64,000 bases of DNA from Sphingopyxis sp. PAMC25046. Its GTDB lineage: Bacteria > Pseudomonadota > Alphaproteobacteria > Sphingomonadales > Sphingomonadaceae. Positions 43,840-52,298 of this stretch are shown in pieces; the first letter of the stretch is position 1; each line of letters begins with the position of its first letter. The position numbers and the translations under genes are program-made. The DNA is taken from assembly GCF_004795895.1 (NCBI RefSeq), contig NZ_CP039250.1, positions 3,162,001-3,226,000 on the forward strand, read 5' to 3'. The notes under the pieces were generated by a model. The model saw only the letters and a list, made by a program, of their open reading frames with translations, was not told the origin of the DNA and made no database searches.

Positions 43840-45116
43840 GGTGTTTCTCCGTTGGCAGAAGGCAATATGGCGGGAAGATAGCGATCGCGAAGCTCGGTCG
43901 CCCGCGAGGTCATCGGCTGCGCCGCGCCGCGGATAAAGACCGCGGTCGGGCGCGACAGCGTATCGAGCGGATCGCCGTCCCAGATCACGACATCGCCCTC
44001 CTTACCCGGCTCGAGCGATCCGATGCGGTCGGCGAGGCCAAAGATGTGCGCAGGGTTGATCGTGATCGCTGCGAGCCCGGATTTCCAGTCGAGCCCGTTA
44101 GCGACGGCGTTGCCCGCATTGTATCGCACCTCGCGTTCGCGGTGGTTGCCGTTGCCTTCGATCGCAAAGACTACTCCGGCTGCGGCGAGGCGGGCGGCGT
44201 TCGACAAGGTGGCGCCCAGCATCTCGAACGACGCGGGCGTGTTTTCGACCGGCGTCAAAAGCACGGGAACTCCCGCGGCGGCGATCTCGTCCGCGACGCG
44301 CCAGCCTTCGCTCGCGCTTTCAAGGATCAACCGCAGTCCCTCCTCGCGCGCAAGCGCCAACGCATCGCGGATGTCGGCGGCGCGGTTCACGGTGACGAGC
44401 AGCGGCATGCGGCCCTCAACGATGGGAATCAGCGCCTCCATGTCGACGCGCGACAGCATATAGTCGCGTGTCTCACCGCGGTCGTAGGCGGCACGGCGCG
44501 CCTTGTAATCGCGCACCTCGGCGAATAGCGCGCGTAGCGCGACCAGTTCGGCGGCGCGGGCCCCGCCCGCGCGCTCGGCGCCGGCATCGCCCATGTCGAG
44601 TATCATCGCGACCCCGCGCTTCATCAGCATCGGTCGGCCATCGAGCGCGACCGCCGCCGCCTGCCCCGCGAAGAGCAGTTCGCGCCCGCCCTTGTCCTTA
44701 TAGGCCGGCGTCGCGATCGCGCGGGTGATGCCGCCCAATCGCGCGACCGGGATCAGCAAGGAATCGGGGTTGAGTCCATAGCCGGCATCGAAGGCCGCAC
44801 TCACCTCATTGGCGTCGGTGGCGCGATCGTCGGTCGTTTCGACCGCGCGCACTTCGATCAGCCCGAGCGCCGTCCCCGCCGCAACCAGGCCGGGGGTCAC
44901 GATCTTGCCGGTGGCATCGACGATTTTCGCGCCGGCCGGCACCATGACATCGGCGCCAACCGCGACGATCCGGCCGCGTGTTATCACGACTGTGCCGCGC
45001 TCGATCTCGCCGGCCGGTCCCATGGTAATCAGGCGGCCTCCGGTGATCGCGACGGTCTGCGCGGCGGCCGGCGTCGCAGCGCCGAGCGCCAGCGCGGCGG
45101 CAAACAGGCGGATCAT
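43836..45116 (-). CDS. Amidohydrolase-like protein lacking metal ligands (B type, first pair)
   Basis: A 426-aa paralogue of the protein at 40461-41726, with signal peptide MIRLFAAALALGAATPAAA. The normal HxH site reads TPGLVAAGTALG. Other ligand positions are VNRAAD and ESASEGW. Both halves of the barrel are otherwise conserved, including GAGNAV-like RYNAGNAVANG and NPAHIFGLADRIGSLEPGK. It is probably a structural or regulatory partner of the A-type enzyme. The overlap with its neighbours is ATGA on both sides. Confidence 0.85.
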   Translation of the reverse strand: MIRLFAAALALGAATPAAAQTVAITGGRLITMGPAGEIERGTVVITRGRIVAVGADVMVPAGAKIVDATGKIVTPGLVAAGTALGLIEVRAVETTDDRATDANEVSAAFDAGYGLNPDSLLIPVARLGGITRAIATPAYKDKGGRELLFAGQAAAVALDGRPMLMKRGVAMILDMGDAGAERAGGARAAELVALRALFAEVRDYKARRAAYDRGETRDYMLSRVDMEALIPIVEGRMPLLVTVNRAADIRDALALAREEGLRLILESASEGWRVADEIAAAGVPVLLTPVENTPASFEMLGATLSNAARLAAAGVVFAIEGNGNHREREVRYNAGNAVANGLDWKSGLAAITINPAHIFGLADRIGSLEPGKEGDVVIWDGDPLDTLSRPTAVFIRGAAQPMTSRATELRDRYLPAILPSANGETP

Positions 45117-46498
45117 CGCGCGAACCCCTGCCCCGGCTGGCCGAGGACGAAATCGGACGGGCGTTGATAGCGTGGATCGGAGCGATCCCATTGGACCACC
45201 CCGTCGACCCATACCCGCTCGGCAAGCGCGTAGACGCTGAACGGGTTCGCGCTCCACAATACGACGTCGGCCATCTTGCCCGGCTCCAATGTGCCCACCC
45301 TGTCGGCGATCCCCATCGCCTTCGCCGGATTGGCCGTGATCCATTTGATCGCCTCGCCGCGGCTGACGGACAGGCCGGTGTGATTGGCGGCGGTCATCGC
45401 GATGCCCGCCTCTTGGTTGAGCCGCTGGATCAGAAGGCCATCGTCCGAATGAATGATCGCACAGCCCCCCGCGGCGTCGACCATCGGTGCATTCTCCTCG
45501 ATCCCGTCGAGCGATTCCATCTTGGCGCCCCAACTGTTCGCCCAGGTCGCGACGCAAATATCTTCCTGTGCGAGCAGGGGCGCGATCTTGAACGCCTCGT
45601 TGGCGTGGTGGAAGGTACGGATCTTGAAACCGAACTCACGCGCGACGTCGACCATCACCGCCATCTCGTCGGCGCGGTAGCAATGATTCTGAACGAGGAT
45701 CTCGCCGCGCAGCACCCCCGCGAGCGTTTCGAGCTGCAGGTCGCGCTTCGGCGGGTCGCCCGCCTTCCCGCCCGCTTCCCATTTGTCCCAGCGGCGGACA
45801 TAGTCGGCGGCATCGATCCATGCCCTACGATAGCCCGCGACATTGCCCATCCGCGTCGCCGGCGAACGCCCCTTGCCGCCATAGACGCGCTTCGGATTCT
45901 CGCCGCACGCGATCTTGAGGCCATAGGGAGCGCCCGGAAATTTCATTCCCTGCGTCGTCACCGACGGCACATTCTTGAGCGTGACCGACCGGCCGCCGAA
46001 CAGGTTGGCCGAACCGGGCAGGATCATCAGGCTGGTTACCCCGCCGGCGCGCGCAAGGCGGAACTTCGGGTCTTGCGGCCACACCGAATGTTCGGCCCAA
46101 ACCTCGGAGGTGTTCGGCGACACCGCTTCATTGCCATCCTCGTGCGAGGGCGTCGCGGGCGAAGGATAGACGCCAAGATGCGAATGCGCATCGATGATGC
46201 CGGGGGTTAGCCATTTGCCGCGGCCGTCGACCTCGCCGTAACCATTAGGCACCGGGAGAGACGGTCCGACCGCCTCGATCTTGCCGTCGGCGATCAGCAC
46301 CGTTGCATCGGCAATTTCGGTGCCCGTTCCGGTCAACACGGTCGCGCCGACGATCGCCAGCGGCGCCGATGCGGCGGGATGATAGGTGCTTGGAAAGGGA
46401 TCGTCGGGCGCGCCGTGGGCTGCGAGCGAAATGCCGACGGTCGCCATCGATATCAGCACGATGCACGCGCCGCCCAGATATTTCATCGTCGATGCCAT
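45113..46498 (-). CDS. Amidohydrolase with intact metal site (A type, first pair)
   Basis: A 461-aa exported protein. ATG 46498-46496 follows GGGGGAGG; MKYLGG at 46486 is an alternative. The N-terminal hydrophobic segment has no clear lipobox. Its metal ligands and insertion match the protein at 41723-43120: TPGIIDAHSHLG, VQNHCYRADEM, RTFHHANEA and AIIHSDDG. It heads a five-gene operon (A, B, unknown, A, B) in which every junction is a 4-nt overlap. The promoter region contains the AAATCCGCCA inverted motif. Confidence 0.9.
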   Translation of the reverse strand: MASTMKYLGGACIVLISMATVGISLAAHGAPDDPFPSTYHPAASAPLAIVGATVLTGTGTEIADATVLIADGKIEAVGPSLPVPNGYGEVDGRGKWLTPGIIDAHSHLGVYPSPATPSHEDGNEAVSPNTSEVWAEHSVWPQDPKFRLARAGGVTSLMILPGSANLFGGRSVTLKNVPSVTTQGMKFPGAPYGLKIACGENPKRVYGGKGRSPATRMGNVAGYRRAWIDAADYVRRWDKWEAGGKAGDPPKRDLQLETLAGVLRGEILVQNHCYRADEMAVMVDVAREFGFKIRTFHHANEAFKIAPLLAQEDICVATWANSWGAKMESLDGIEENAPMVDAAGGCAIIHSDDGLLIQRLNQEAGIAMTAANHTGLSVSRGEAIKWITANPAKAMGIADRVGTLEPGKMADVVLWSANPFSVYALAERVWVDGVVQWDRSDPRYQRPSDFVLGQPGQGFAR

Positions 46499-46540
46499 TC
46501 GTCGCGCCTCCCCCCATCTGAAACGAGCGACGAGCGTCAC

Positions 46541-46583
46541 AAATCCGCCACTCGTTTTTTGACCGTCCGGCGATGGCGGATTT
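46541..46583. promoter_or_regulatory. Inverted AAATCCGCCA motif between the amidohydrolase and aminotransferase operons
   Basis: AAATCCGCCA (46541-46550) and TGGCGGATTT (46574-46583) are perfect reverse complements with a 23-bp spacer. They lie in the divergent promoter of the two largest operons here. The same sequence forms the palindrome at 36163-36187, and a 9/10 match (AAATCCGCTA) lies at 63661-63670 before the TBDR gene. Confidence 0.55.
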
Positions 46584-46654
46584 GCCGCTCTGGATCATCG
46601 TTCTCGGCAGGGTGAGTTGTTCCGCGGCGGGCGGGGCTATGGAGGGGCTGAAAT

Positions 46655-47857
46655 TTGTGGAATGACAATTGCCTGGCGCGCCGGGCCGCACATCTTTCGA
46701 CGCAGCTTCCCGCTCCCCATTTTCCGTCCGAATTCGGCGACGAGATCATCCTGTTCGATTCGGGTTTCGCGGCGCCGCAGCTTCTCCCCGACCTCAGCCG
46801 GTTCGCCAGCAATGCGCTGACCGGCCACCGCGAAGAGGTGCTGCAATATGCGTCGGGACGCGGTCAGCCCTATTTGCGCGAATGGCTCGCAAACTGGATG
46901 AACGATGACGGCTGCGCGCTGACCGCCGATCATATCCTGATCACCAACGGCGCGAAGCAAGGCATAGACCTCGTCTGCCGCCTGCTGCTCGACGAAGGCG
47001 ACGCTATCGTCGTCACAGCACCGACCTATTTCACCGCCATCCCGATCTTCCGCAATTACGGCGCCGAGTTCATCGAGATCGGGCAGGACGAGGCGGGGCT
47101 CGACGCCGACGCGCTAGAGGCGGTGCTCGATGCCCGCGCTGCTGCAGGCAAGGCGCCGCCCAAATTCATCTACAACATCCCCGAATTCCACAATCCGACC
47201 GGCGCGACGATGCCGGCCGCGCGCCGCGAAGCGCTTGTTGCGCTGGCCGAGATGCGCGGCATTCCGATCGTCGAGGACAGCCCCTATCGCCGCGTACGCT
47301 TCGATGGGCCCGATGCGCCTTTACTGAAGGCGCTCGACCGCTCCGGGGCGGTCTTTCACCTCGGCACATTCTCCAAGCTCGTCGCTCCGGGGCTCCGGAT
47401 CGGCTGGGTCGCCGCCGATCCCGCGCTCGTCGCCCGGATGGTCCAGCTCAAATCCGAAGGCGGCTCGTCGCCGCTCATCCAGCGGATCATTTACGAATTC
47501 GCGCGTTCGGACGAGTTCCCGGACCATATCGCACGCGTGCAGCGCGCCTACCGCGAACGCCGGGACCATATCGTTGCGGCCGTGATGCGAGAGCTTCGGG
47601 GTGCGGTCGTCGCGGTGCCCGAGGGCGGCTATTATGTCTGGCTGACGCTACCCGAGCATGTCGACGGCGACCTTCTCGCCGCGCGCGCCCACGAGGCCGG
47701 GGTCCATCTGATCGCGGGCAGCCGCTTCTTCGCCGCGCAAAGCGCCGCTGCGCCGCGAAATCATATCCGCCTGTCCTACAGCTTTACCACCCCCGAACAG
47801 ATCGACGAAGGGATCAGGCGGTTGGGCGCCGTCTACAGAGCGCGGACCGGGCAATGA
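46655..47857 (+). CDS. PLP-dependent aminotransferase (fold type I)
   Basis: A 400-aa cytoplasmic enzyme of the class I/II aminotransferase family, like the catalytic domain of MocR proteins but without an HTH. It shows YASGRGQPYLREWLA, NGAKQGIDLV, NIPEFHNPTGATM, the PLP Lys in GTFSKLVAPGLRIGW and RNHIRLSYSFT. The start is probably TTG 46655, 9 nt after GGAGG. It heads a plus-strand operon with the ABC transporter, overlapping the ATPase gene as ATGA. Confidence 0.9.
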   Translation: MWNDNCLARRAAHLSTQLPAPHFPSEFGDEIILFDSGFAAPQLLPDLSRFASNALTGHREEVLQYASGRGQPYLREWLANWMNDDGCALTADHILITNGAKQGIDLVCRLLLDEGDAIVVTAPTYFTAIPIFRNYGAEFIEIGQDEAGLDADALEAVLDARAAAGKAPPKFIYNIPEFHNPTGATMPAARREALVALAEMRGIPIVEDSPYRRVRFDGPDAPLLKALDRSGAVFHLGTFSKLVAPGLRIGWVAADPALVARMVQLKSEGGSSPLIQRIIYEFARSDEFPDHIARVQRAYRERRDHIVAAVMRELRGAVVAVPEGGYYVWLTLPEHVDGDLLAARAHEAGVHLIAGSRFFAAQSAAAPRNHIRLSYSFTTPEQIDEGIRRLGAVYRARTGQ

Positions 47858-48972
47858 CCGCGCCGCCCCCTCTCGTCGAATTTCGCGGCGTCGAGAAACG
47901 CTATGCCGCGGGTGGCCCGGCTGCCGTCGCCGATCTCGACCTTGCGATTGAGCGCGGCGAGTTTCTGACGCTGCTCGGCCCATCGGGGTCGGGGAAGACG
48001 ACGACGCTGATGATGCTCGCAGGGTTCGAAACCCCCAGCGCAGGTGAGATACTGCTCGGCGGTGCGTCGCTCACGGACCGTCCGCCATATCGGCGCAACA
48101 TGGGCGTCGTTTTCCAGAATTATGCGCTGTTCCCCCATATGAGCGTCGCCGAAAATGTCGCCTTCCCGCTTCGCGTGCGCGGGATAAGGGGCGCCGAGAC
48201 CACAACGAAAGTGGCGAATGCGCTCGCGTTGGTAAAGCTTGACGGGCTCGGCGCGCGGCGCCCCGATGCGCTCTCCGGCGGGCAGCGCCAGCGCGTCGCG
48301 CTCGCGCGCGCGCTAGTGTTCGAACCCGACCTCGTGCTGATGGACGAACCGCTTGGCGCGCTCGACCGCCAGTTGCGCGAGCATCTGCAGATCGAGATCA
48401 AGCGGATCCAACGCGCGCTAGGGCTCACCATCGTCTATGTCACGCACGATCAGGGCGAAGCGTTGACGATGTCCGACCGGATCGCAGTGTTCGCGGCGGG
48501 GCGCATCCAGCAGGTCGGGCGGCCCGACGCGATCTACGAAACGCCAGCCAATGCCTTCGTCGCCGGCTTCGTCGGCGAGAACAATATGCTGGCGGGCACG
48601 GTGGTGACACGGCACGACGATCGATGCGCCGTCCGGCTGCCCGGCGGGCAGATCGTCCGCGCGCTGGCGACGGGCGCTATGACGGCCGGGGACGCCGTGG
48701 TCGCGACCATCCGTCCCGAGCATGTCGAGACGGGTTCCGCCCCTCTTGCCTGCTGCAACGCCATCGAAGCGCGGGTCGAGGAGCTTGCCTATCACGGCGA
48801 TCACAGCCGCATTCGCGCGGCGCTCGATGGCGGCGGCTCGCTCCTCATCCGGACGCCCGCCACACCCGGGATCGCGCCCGGACAGCGGATTCCGGTCGGC
48901 TGGTGCACCGACCGCTGTTTCGCCTTTCCCGCCGAAGATCGTGCCGCCTTGCAGCAAAGAGAAGTCGCATGA
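47854..48972 (+). CDS. Polyamine-type ABC transporter ATPase (PotA-like)
   Basis: A 372-aa protein. It has Walker A GPSGSGKTTTLM, Q-loop VFQNYALFPHMSV, signature LSGGQRQRVALARAL, Walker B VLMDEPLGALD, switch His VTHDQGEA and a C-terminal TOBE-like domain from about 280. The layout matches spermidine/putrescine or Fe/opine-type importers. Both junctions in the operon are 4-nt overlaps. Confidence 0.92.
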   Translation: MTAPPPLVEFRGVEKRYAAGGPAAVADLDLAIERGEFLTLLGPSGSGKTTTLMMLAGFETPSAGEILLGGASLTDRPPYRRNMGVVFQNYALFPHMSVAENVAFPLRVRGIRGAETTTKVANALALVKLDGLGARRPDALSGGQRQRVALARALVFEPDLVLMDEPLGALDRQLREHLQIEIKRIQRALGLTIVYVTHDQGEALTMSDRIAVFAAGRIQQVGRPDAIYETPANAFVAGFVGENNMLAGTVVTRHDDRCAVRLPGGQIVRALATGAMTAGDAVVATIRPEHVETGSAPLACCNAIEARVEELAYHGDHSRIRAALDGGGSLLIRTPATPGIAPGQRIPVGWCTDRCFAFPAEDRAALQQREVA

Positions 48973-50021
48973 AGGCCTGGGCACGCCTTCTCGGCATCGC
49001 GGCGCTCACCGCGAGTGTGGCAGCATGCGGATCGAGTTCCGAACTCCGTCCGCTCACCGTCGTCGGCTGGGGCGGATCGTCGCAGGATGCGCACCGCAAG
49101 GCTTATTGGACCTCATTTTCGCGTACCACCGGCATTTCGCTGCGCGAGGATAGCTGGCGCGGCGGCGTCGGGGTGATCCGTACCAAGGTCGTCGGCGGAG
49201 ACGCGAGCTGGGACATCGTGCAGGTGGAGACCGAGGATCTGATCCTCGGCTGCGAGGAAGGGCTGTTCCAGCGGCTCGACTGGGCGGCCTTGGGCGGACG
49301 CGACGTCTTCCTGCCCGCCGCGGTACACGACTGCGGCGTCGGCGCGATGCTCTGGTCCTATGTCATCGGCTATGACGGCGACCGCATCAGCGGGCCGGGG
49401 CCGCAGAGCTGGGCCGACTTCTGGGACATCAAACGCTTTCCGGGCAAGCGCGGTATGCGCAAGACGCCCAAATATTCGCTCGAATTCGCACTGATGGCCG
49501 ACGGCGTGCCGGCCGATCAGGTCTATCCGACGCTACGCACGCCCGAGGGGATCGACCGCGCGTTCCGCAAGCTCGACGAGATCAAGCCGAACGTCGTCTG
49601 GTGGTCGTCGATTTCGCAGGTTCCCGACCTTCTCGGATCGCGCGAAGTGGTGATGTCGGTGACGAGCCCCGGGCGACTGATCGTCGCCAATCGCACCGAG
49701 GGACGCAACTTCAAGCTCGATTGGCACGGCAATATCTATGCAGTCGACTATTGGGTGATCCTCGCAAACAGCCCGCGCAAGGCCGAAGCGGCGCAGCTGC
49801 TCCGCTATATGACGCGCCCTGAAAACCAGATGCGACTGGCGAGCCATATCCCGACCGGCCTTACCAATGTCGAGGCGAACCGGCGCGTCGATGCGAAACT
49901 CAAGCTCGACACGCCAAGCGACCCGGCGAACATGGCCGACGCGCTCGAACTCGATGCCAATTTCTGGGTCGAATATGGCGACCAGCTCACCCAGCGGTTC
50001 AATGCCTGGGTCGCGCGCTAG
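48969..50021 (+). CDS. Polyamine-type ABC transporter substrate-binding lipoprotein (PotD-like)
   Basis: A 350-aa protein with lipobox VAAC (Cys 20). The mature protein starts LRPLTVVGWGGSSQDAHRKA, typical of PotD/PotF-like binders, and includes WDIVQVETEDL and VGAMLWSYVIGYDGD. The substrate could be a polyamine, an amino-acid derivative or a small peptide. The TAG stop uses the G of the adjacent inverted-repeat element; the pre-insertion gene probably ended in TAA. Confidence 0.88.
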   Translation: MKAWARLLGIAALTASVAACGSSSELRPLTVVGWGGSSQDAHRKAYWTSFSRTTGISLREDSWRGGVGVIRTKVVGGDASWDIVQVETEDLILGCEEGLFQRLDWAALGGRDVFLPAAVHDCGVGAMLWSYVIGYDGDRISGPGPQSWADFWDIKRFPGKRGMRKTPKYSLEFALMADGVPADQVYPTLRTPEGIDRAFRKLDEIKPNVVWWSSISQVPDLLGSREVVMSVTSPGRLIVANRTEGRNFKLDWHGNIYAVDYWVILANSPRKAEAAQLLRYMTRPENQMRLASHIPTGLTNVEANRRVDAKLKLDTPSDPANMADALELDANFWVEYGDQLTQRFNAWVAR

Positions 50022-50287
50022 AGCGGTTTTCGACCATTTCAGGTCGCCGTGACGGAGCCGATTTTGGCTCAGTGCAAGGAGAGATGGCGTAGGTATATGT
50101 CGATATTCCAAGACATCTCGACGCAGCAATGGGCCAAAATCGGCCCGCCGCGGAGCGGTTGGGCCAGGCAGTCCGCTGGCCGCGTTGCGTCGCTTGCAGG
50201 GGCGACCCGCCCCTGCCGCGCGCCGCGCCTCGCCAGCGAACTGCCTGGCCCAATCACGGTGATATGAAATGGCCGAAAACCGCTCTA
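50019..50287 (+). mobile_element. MITE-like 269-bp inverted-repeat element, copy 2 (inside the ABC operon)
   Basis: The terminal repeats start TAGAGCGGTTTTCG and match over 23 bp with one mismatch. An inner pair of 24-bp arms (50157-50180 and 50232-50255) has two mismatches, both G-U-type. The conserved core between CGATTTTG and CAAAATCG aligns with copy 1 at 151-418, although the terminal and inner arm sequences differ between copies. TA flanks both ends (50019-50020, 50286-50287). It overlaps the stop of the gene upstream and provides the start and first codons of the permease downstream. Confidence 0.78.
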
Positions 50288-51462
50288 AACTGCCGAGGCT
50301 CCGGCGCTGGTGGAGTGTCGCGCTCGTCGCGCCGCTGCTCCTGTTCCTGCTCGCGAGCTTTGTCGCGCCGGTGCTGATGATGCTGTCGCGCGCGGTGATC
50401 GACCGCGATCTCGAGCGCGTCTGGCCCGACAGCGCGGCGGCGCTCCGGCAGTGGGACGGCGCGGGCGCCCCTCCCGATGCTCTCGCCGCGACCGTCGCGC
50501 GCGAAATCAACGCGGCGCGGCAGGCGGGAACGCTCAACCAAGCCGCCAACCGGCTCAATTACGACATGGTCGGATCGCGCAGCCTGCTCTACGCGACCGC
50601 CGATCGGCTGGCGGCGGGCACGCCGGGAGCGAGCGTCGCCGACCTCGCGCGGATCGACCCGCGATGGGGGCAGCCCGGGATATGGGCGGCGATGCGCCAC
50701 GCCGACGGACCGCTCACCCGCCATTATCTGCTCGCAGCGCTCGACCGCCGGCTGAACGCCGACGACCGCATCGTCACCGTTCCTGCCGAGCAGGCGGTGT
50801 TCGCGAACATCTATCTACGCACCTTCAAGATCAGCGCGATCGTCGCGCTGCTTTGCGCCGCGCTCGGATATCCGGTCGCCTATCTGCTCGCCTCGCTTCC
50901 CGAGCGAAAGGCCAATCCGCTGCTGATCCTTGTCCTCCTGCCCTTCTGGACCTCGGCGCTCGTGCGCACCGCCGCGTGGGCGGTGCTGCTCCAGACCAAC
51001 GGCGTCGTGAACAAAGCGCTGCAGGCCGTCGGGCTGATCGATGCGCCGCTCCAGCTCATCTACAACCGGCTCGGCGTCTATATCGCGATGACGCATGTGC
51101 TGCTGCCCTTCTTCATCCTGCCGCTCTATGGCGTGATGAAGGGCATTGCGCCGACCGCGATGCGCGCGGCGAGTTCGCTCGGCGCGCCGCCGCTCCGTGC
51201 TTTCCTCACGGTGTATCTGCCGCAGACATTGCCCGGCGTTGGCGCGGGCGCGATCATCGTCTTCACCCTCGCGCTCGGCTATTATGTCACCCCCGCGCTG
51301 GTCGGCGGCGGCGGCGACCAGATGATCAGCGCGTCGATAGCCTTCTACACCAACCAGTCGCTCAACTGGGGCATGGCGGCGGCTCTCAGCCTGCTGCTCT
51401 TGCTCCCGCTGTTGCTGATGATCTTCGCGGGGCGGACGATGGTCCGCACGGTGCCGGCATGA
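50269..51462 (+). CDS. Polyamine-type ABC transporter permease (PotB-like)
   Basis: A 397-aa inner-membrane protein with about six membrane segments. A large periplasmic loop of about 145 residues lies between segments 1 and 2, more than the usual PotB. The EAA-type loop is AASSLGAPPLRAFLTVYLPQ. The present ATG 50269 and codons 2-6 (AENRS) come from the inverted-repeat element. Without the insert, ATG 50002 would read MPGSRAKLPRL and overlap the upstream gene, so the element has replaced the original start. Confidence 0.92.
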   Translation: MAENRSKLPRLRRWWSVALVAPLLLFLLASFVAPVLMMLSRAVIDRDLERVWPDSAAALRQWDGAGAPPDALAATVAREINAARQAGTLNQAANRLNYDMVGSRSLLYATADRLAAGTPGASVADLARIDPRWGQPGIWAAMRHADGPLTRHYLLAALDRRLNADDRIVTVPAEQAVFANIYLRTFKISAIVALLCAALGYPVAYLLASLPERKANPLLILVLLPFWTSALVRTAAWAVLLQTNGVVNKALQAVGLIDAPLQLIYNRLGVYIAMTHVLLPFFILPLYGVMKGIAPTAMRAASSLGAPPLRAFLTVYLPQTLPGVGAGAIIVFTLALGYYVTPALVGGGGDQMISASIAFYTNQSLNWGMAAALSLLLLLPLLLMIFAGRTMVRTVPA

Positions 51463-52298
51463 GCGCCCGTCGTTCGCGGTCGGAGCGCGCGGGCCGTGCG
51501 GCGCTCATCGGTTTTTCGGCGCTCGTCTTCGCCTTTCTGGTGCTGCCGATCCTTGCGGTGATCCCACTGTCGCTGAATCCGACCACTTTTCTCGTGTTTC
51601 CCGAGGGCGAGTTTTCGCTGCGCTGGTATCGGACGCTCGCCGGATCACCGCAATGGACGCATGCGTTCGGCAACAGCCTGAAGATCGCCGTCGCCACGAC
51701 ATTGATCGCCACCCCGCTCGGCACGCTCGCGGCGATCGGACTCGCCTACATGCGCTCGCGCGCCAAGACGGCGATCGTCGCAATGATCACCGCGCCGCTC
51801 GTCGTGCCGGTGGTGGTGGTCGCGATCGCTTTCTATTTTCTCTTCGCGCCACTCGGCCTCGTCAACGGCTCGCTCGGGTTGATCGTCGCGCACACGGCGC
51901 TTGCGGTGCCCTTCGTCGTGATCGTGGTCCATGCGGCGCTGCGCGGGCTCGACACCGAGCTGTTGCGCGCCGCCGCGAGCCTCGGCGCGCCGCCGCTCGT
52001 CGTTCTTCTTCGTGTCCTAATCCCCCTGATTGCCCCCGGGGTCGCTGCCGGCGCGGTCTTTGCCTTCATGACCTCGTTCGACGAAACGACCGTCGCATTG
52101 TTTATCGCGGGGCCTGAGCAGCGGACGCTACCGATCCAGATGTTCGAGGGAGTACGCGAACAAATCAGCCCGGCGATCGCCGCTGCGGCGACGCTGCTGA
52201 TTATCGCTTCGACACTGTTGTTGGGCGCGGCAGAGCTGCTGCGCCGCCGCGGCGAAGGGAGGCGCCCCGGGTCAGCGGCTCCAGACATCGGCGCATAG
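51459..52298 (+). CDS. Polyamine-type ABC transporter permease (PotC-like)
   Basis: A 279-aa protein with six hydrophobic segments. It has the PotC signature PTTFLVFPEGEFSLRWYRTL, an EAA loop AASLGAPPLVVLLRVLIPLI and TSFDETTVALF. ATG 51459 overlaps the preceding stop. Its end overlaps the M19-like gene on the other strand by 27 nt. Confidence 0.93.
   Translation: MSARRSRSERAGRAALIGFSALVFAFLVLPILAVIPLSLNPTTFLVFPEGEFSLRWYRTLAGSPQWTHAFGNSLKIAVATTLIATPLGTLAAIGLAYMRSRAKTAIVAMITAPLVVPVVVVAIAFYFLFAPLGLVNGSLGLIVAHTALAVPFVVIVVHAALRGLDTELLRAAASLGAPPLVVLLRVLIPLIAPGVAAGAVFAFMTSFDETTVALFIAGPEQRTLPIQMFEGVREQISPAIAAAATLLIIASTLLLGAAELLRRRGEGRRPGSAAPDIGA

Noticed and set aside
50263-50268. ATG 50264 as the permease start
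   Set aside because: It is out of frame with the permease; ATG 50269 is the in-frame start.
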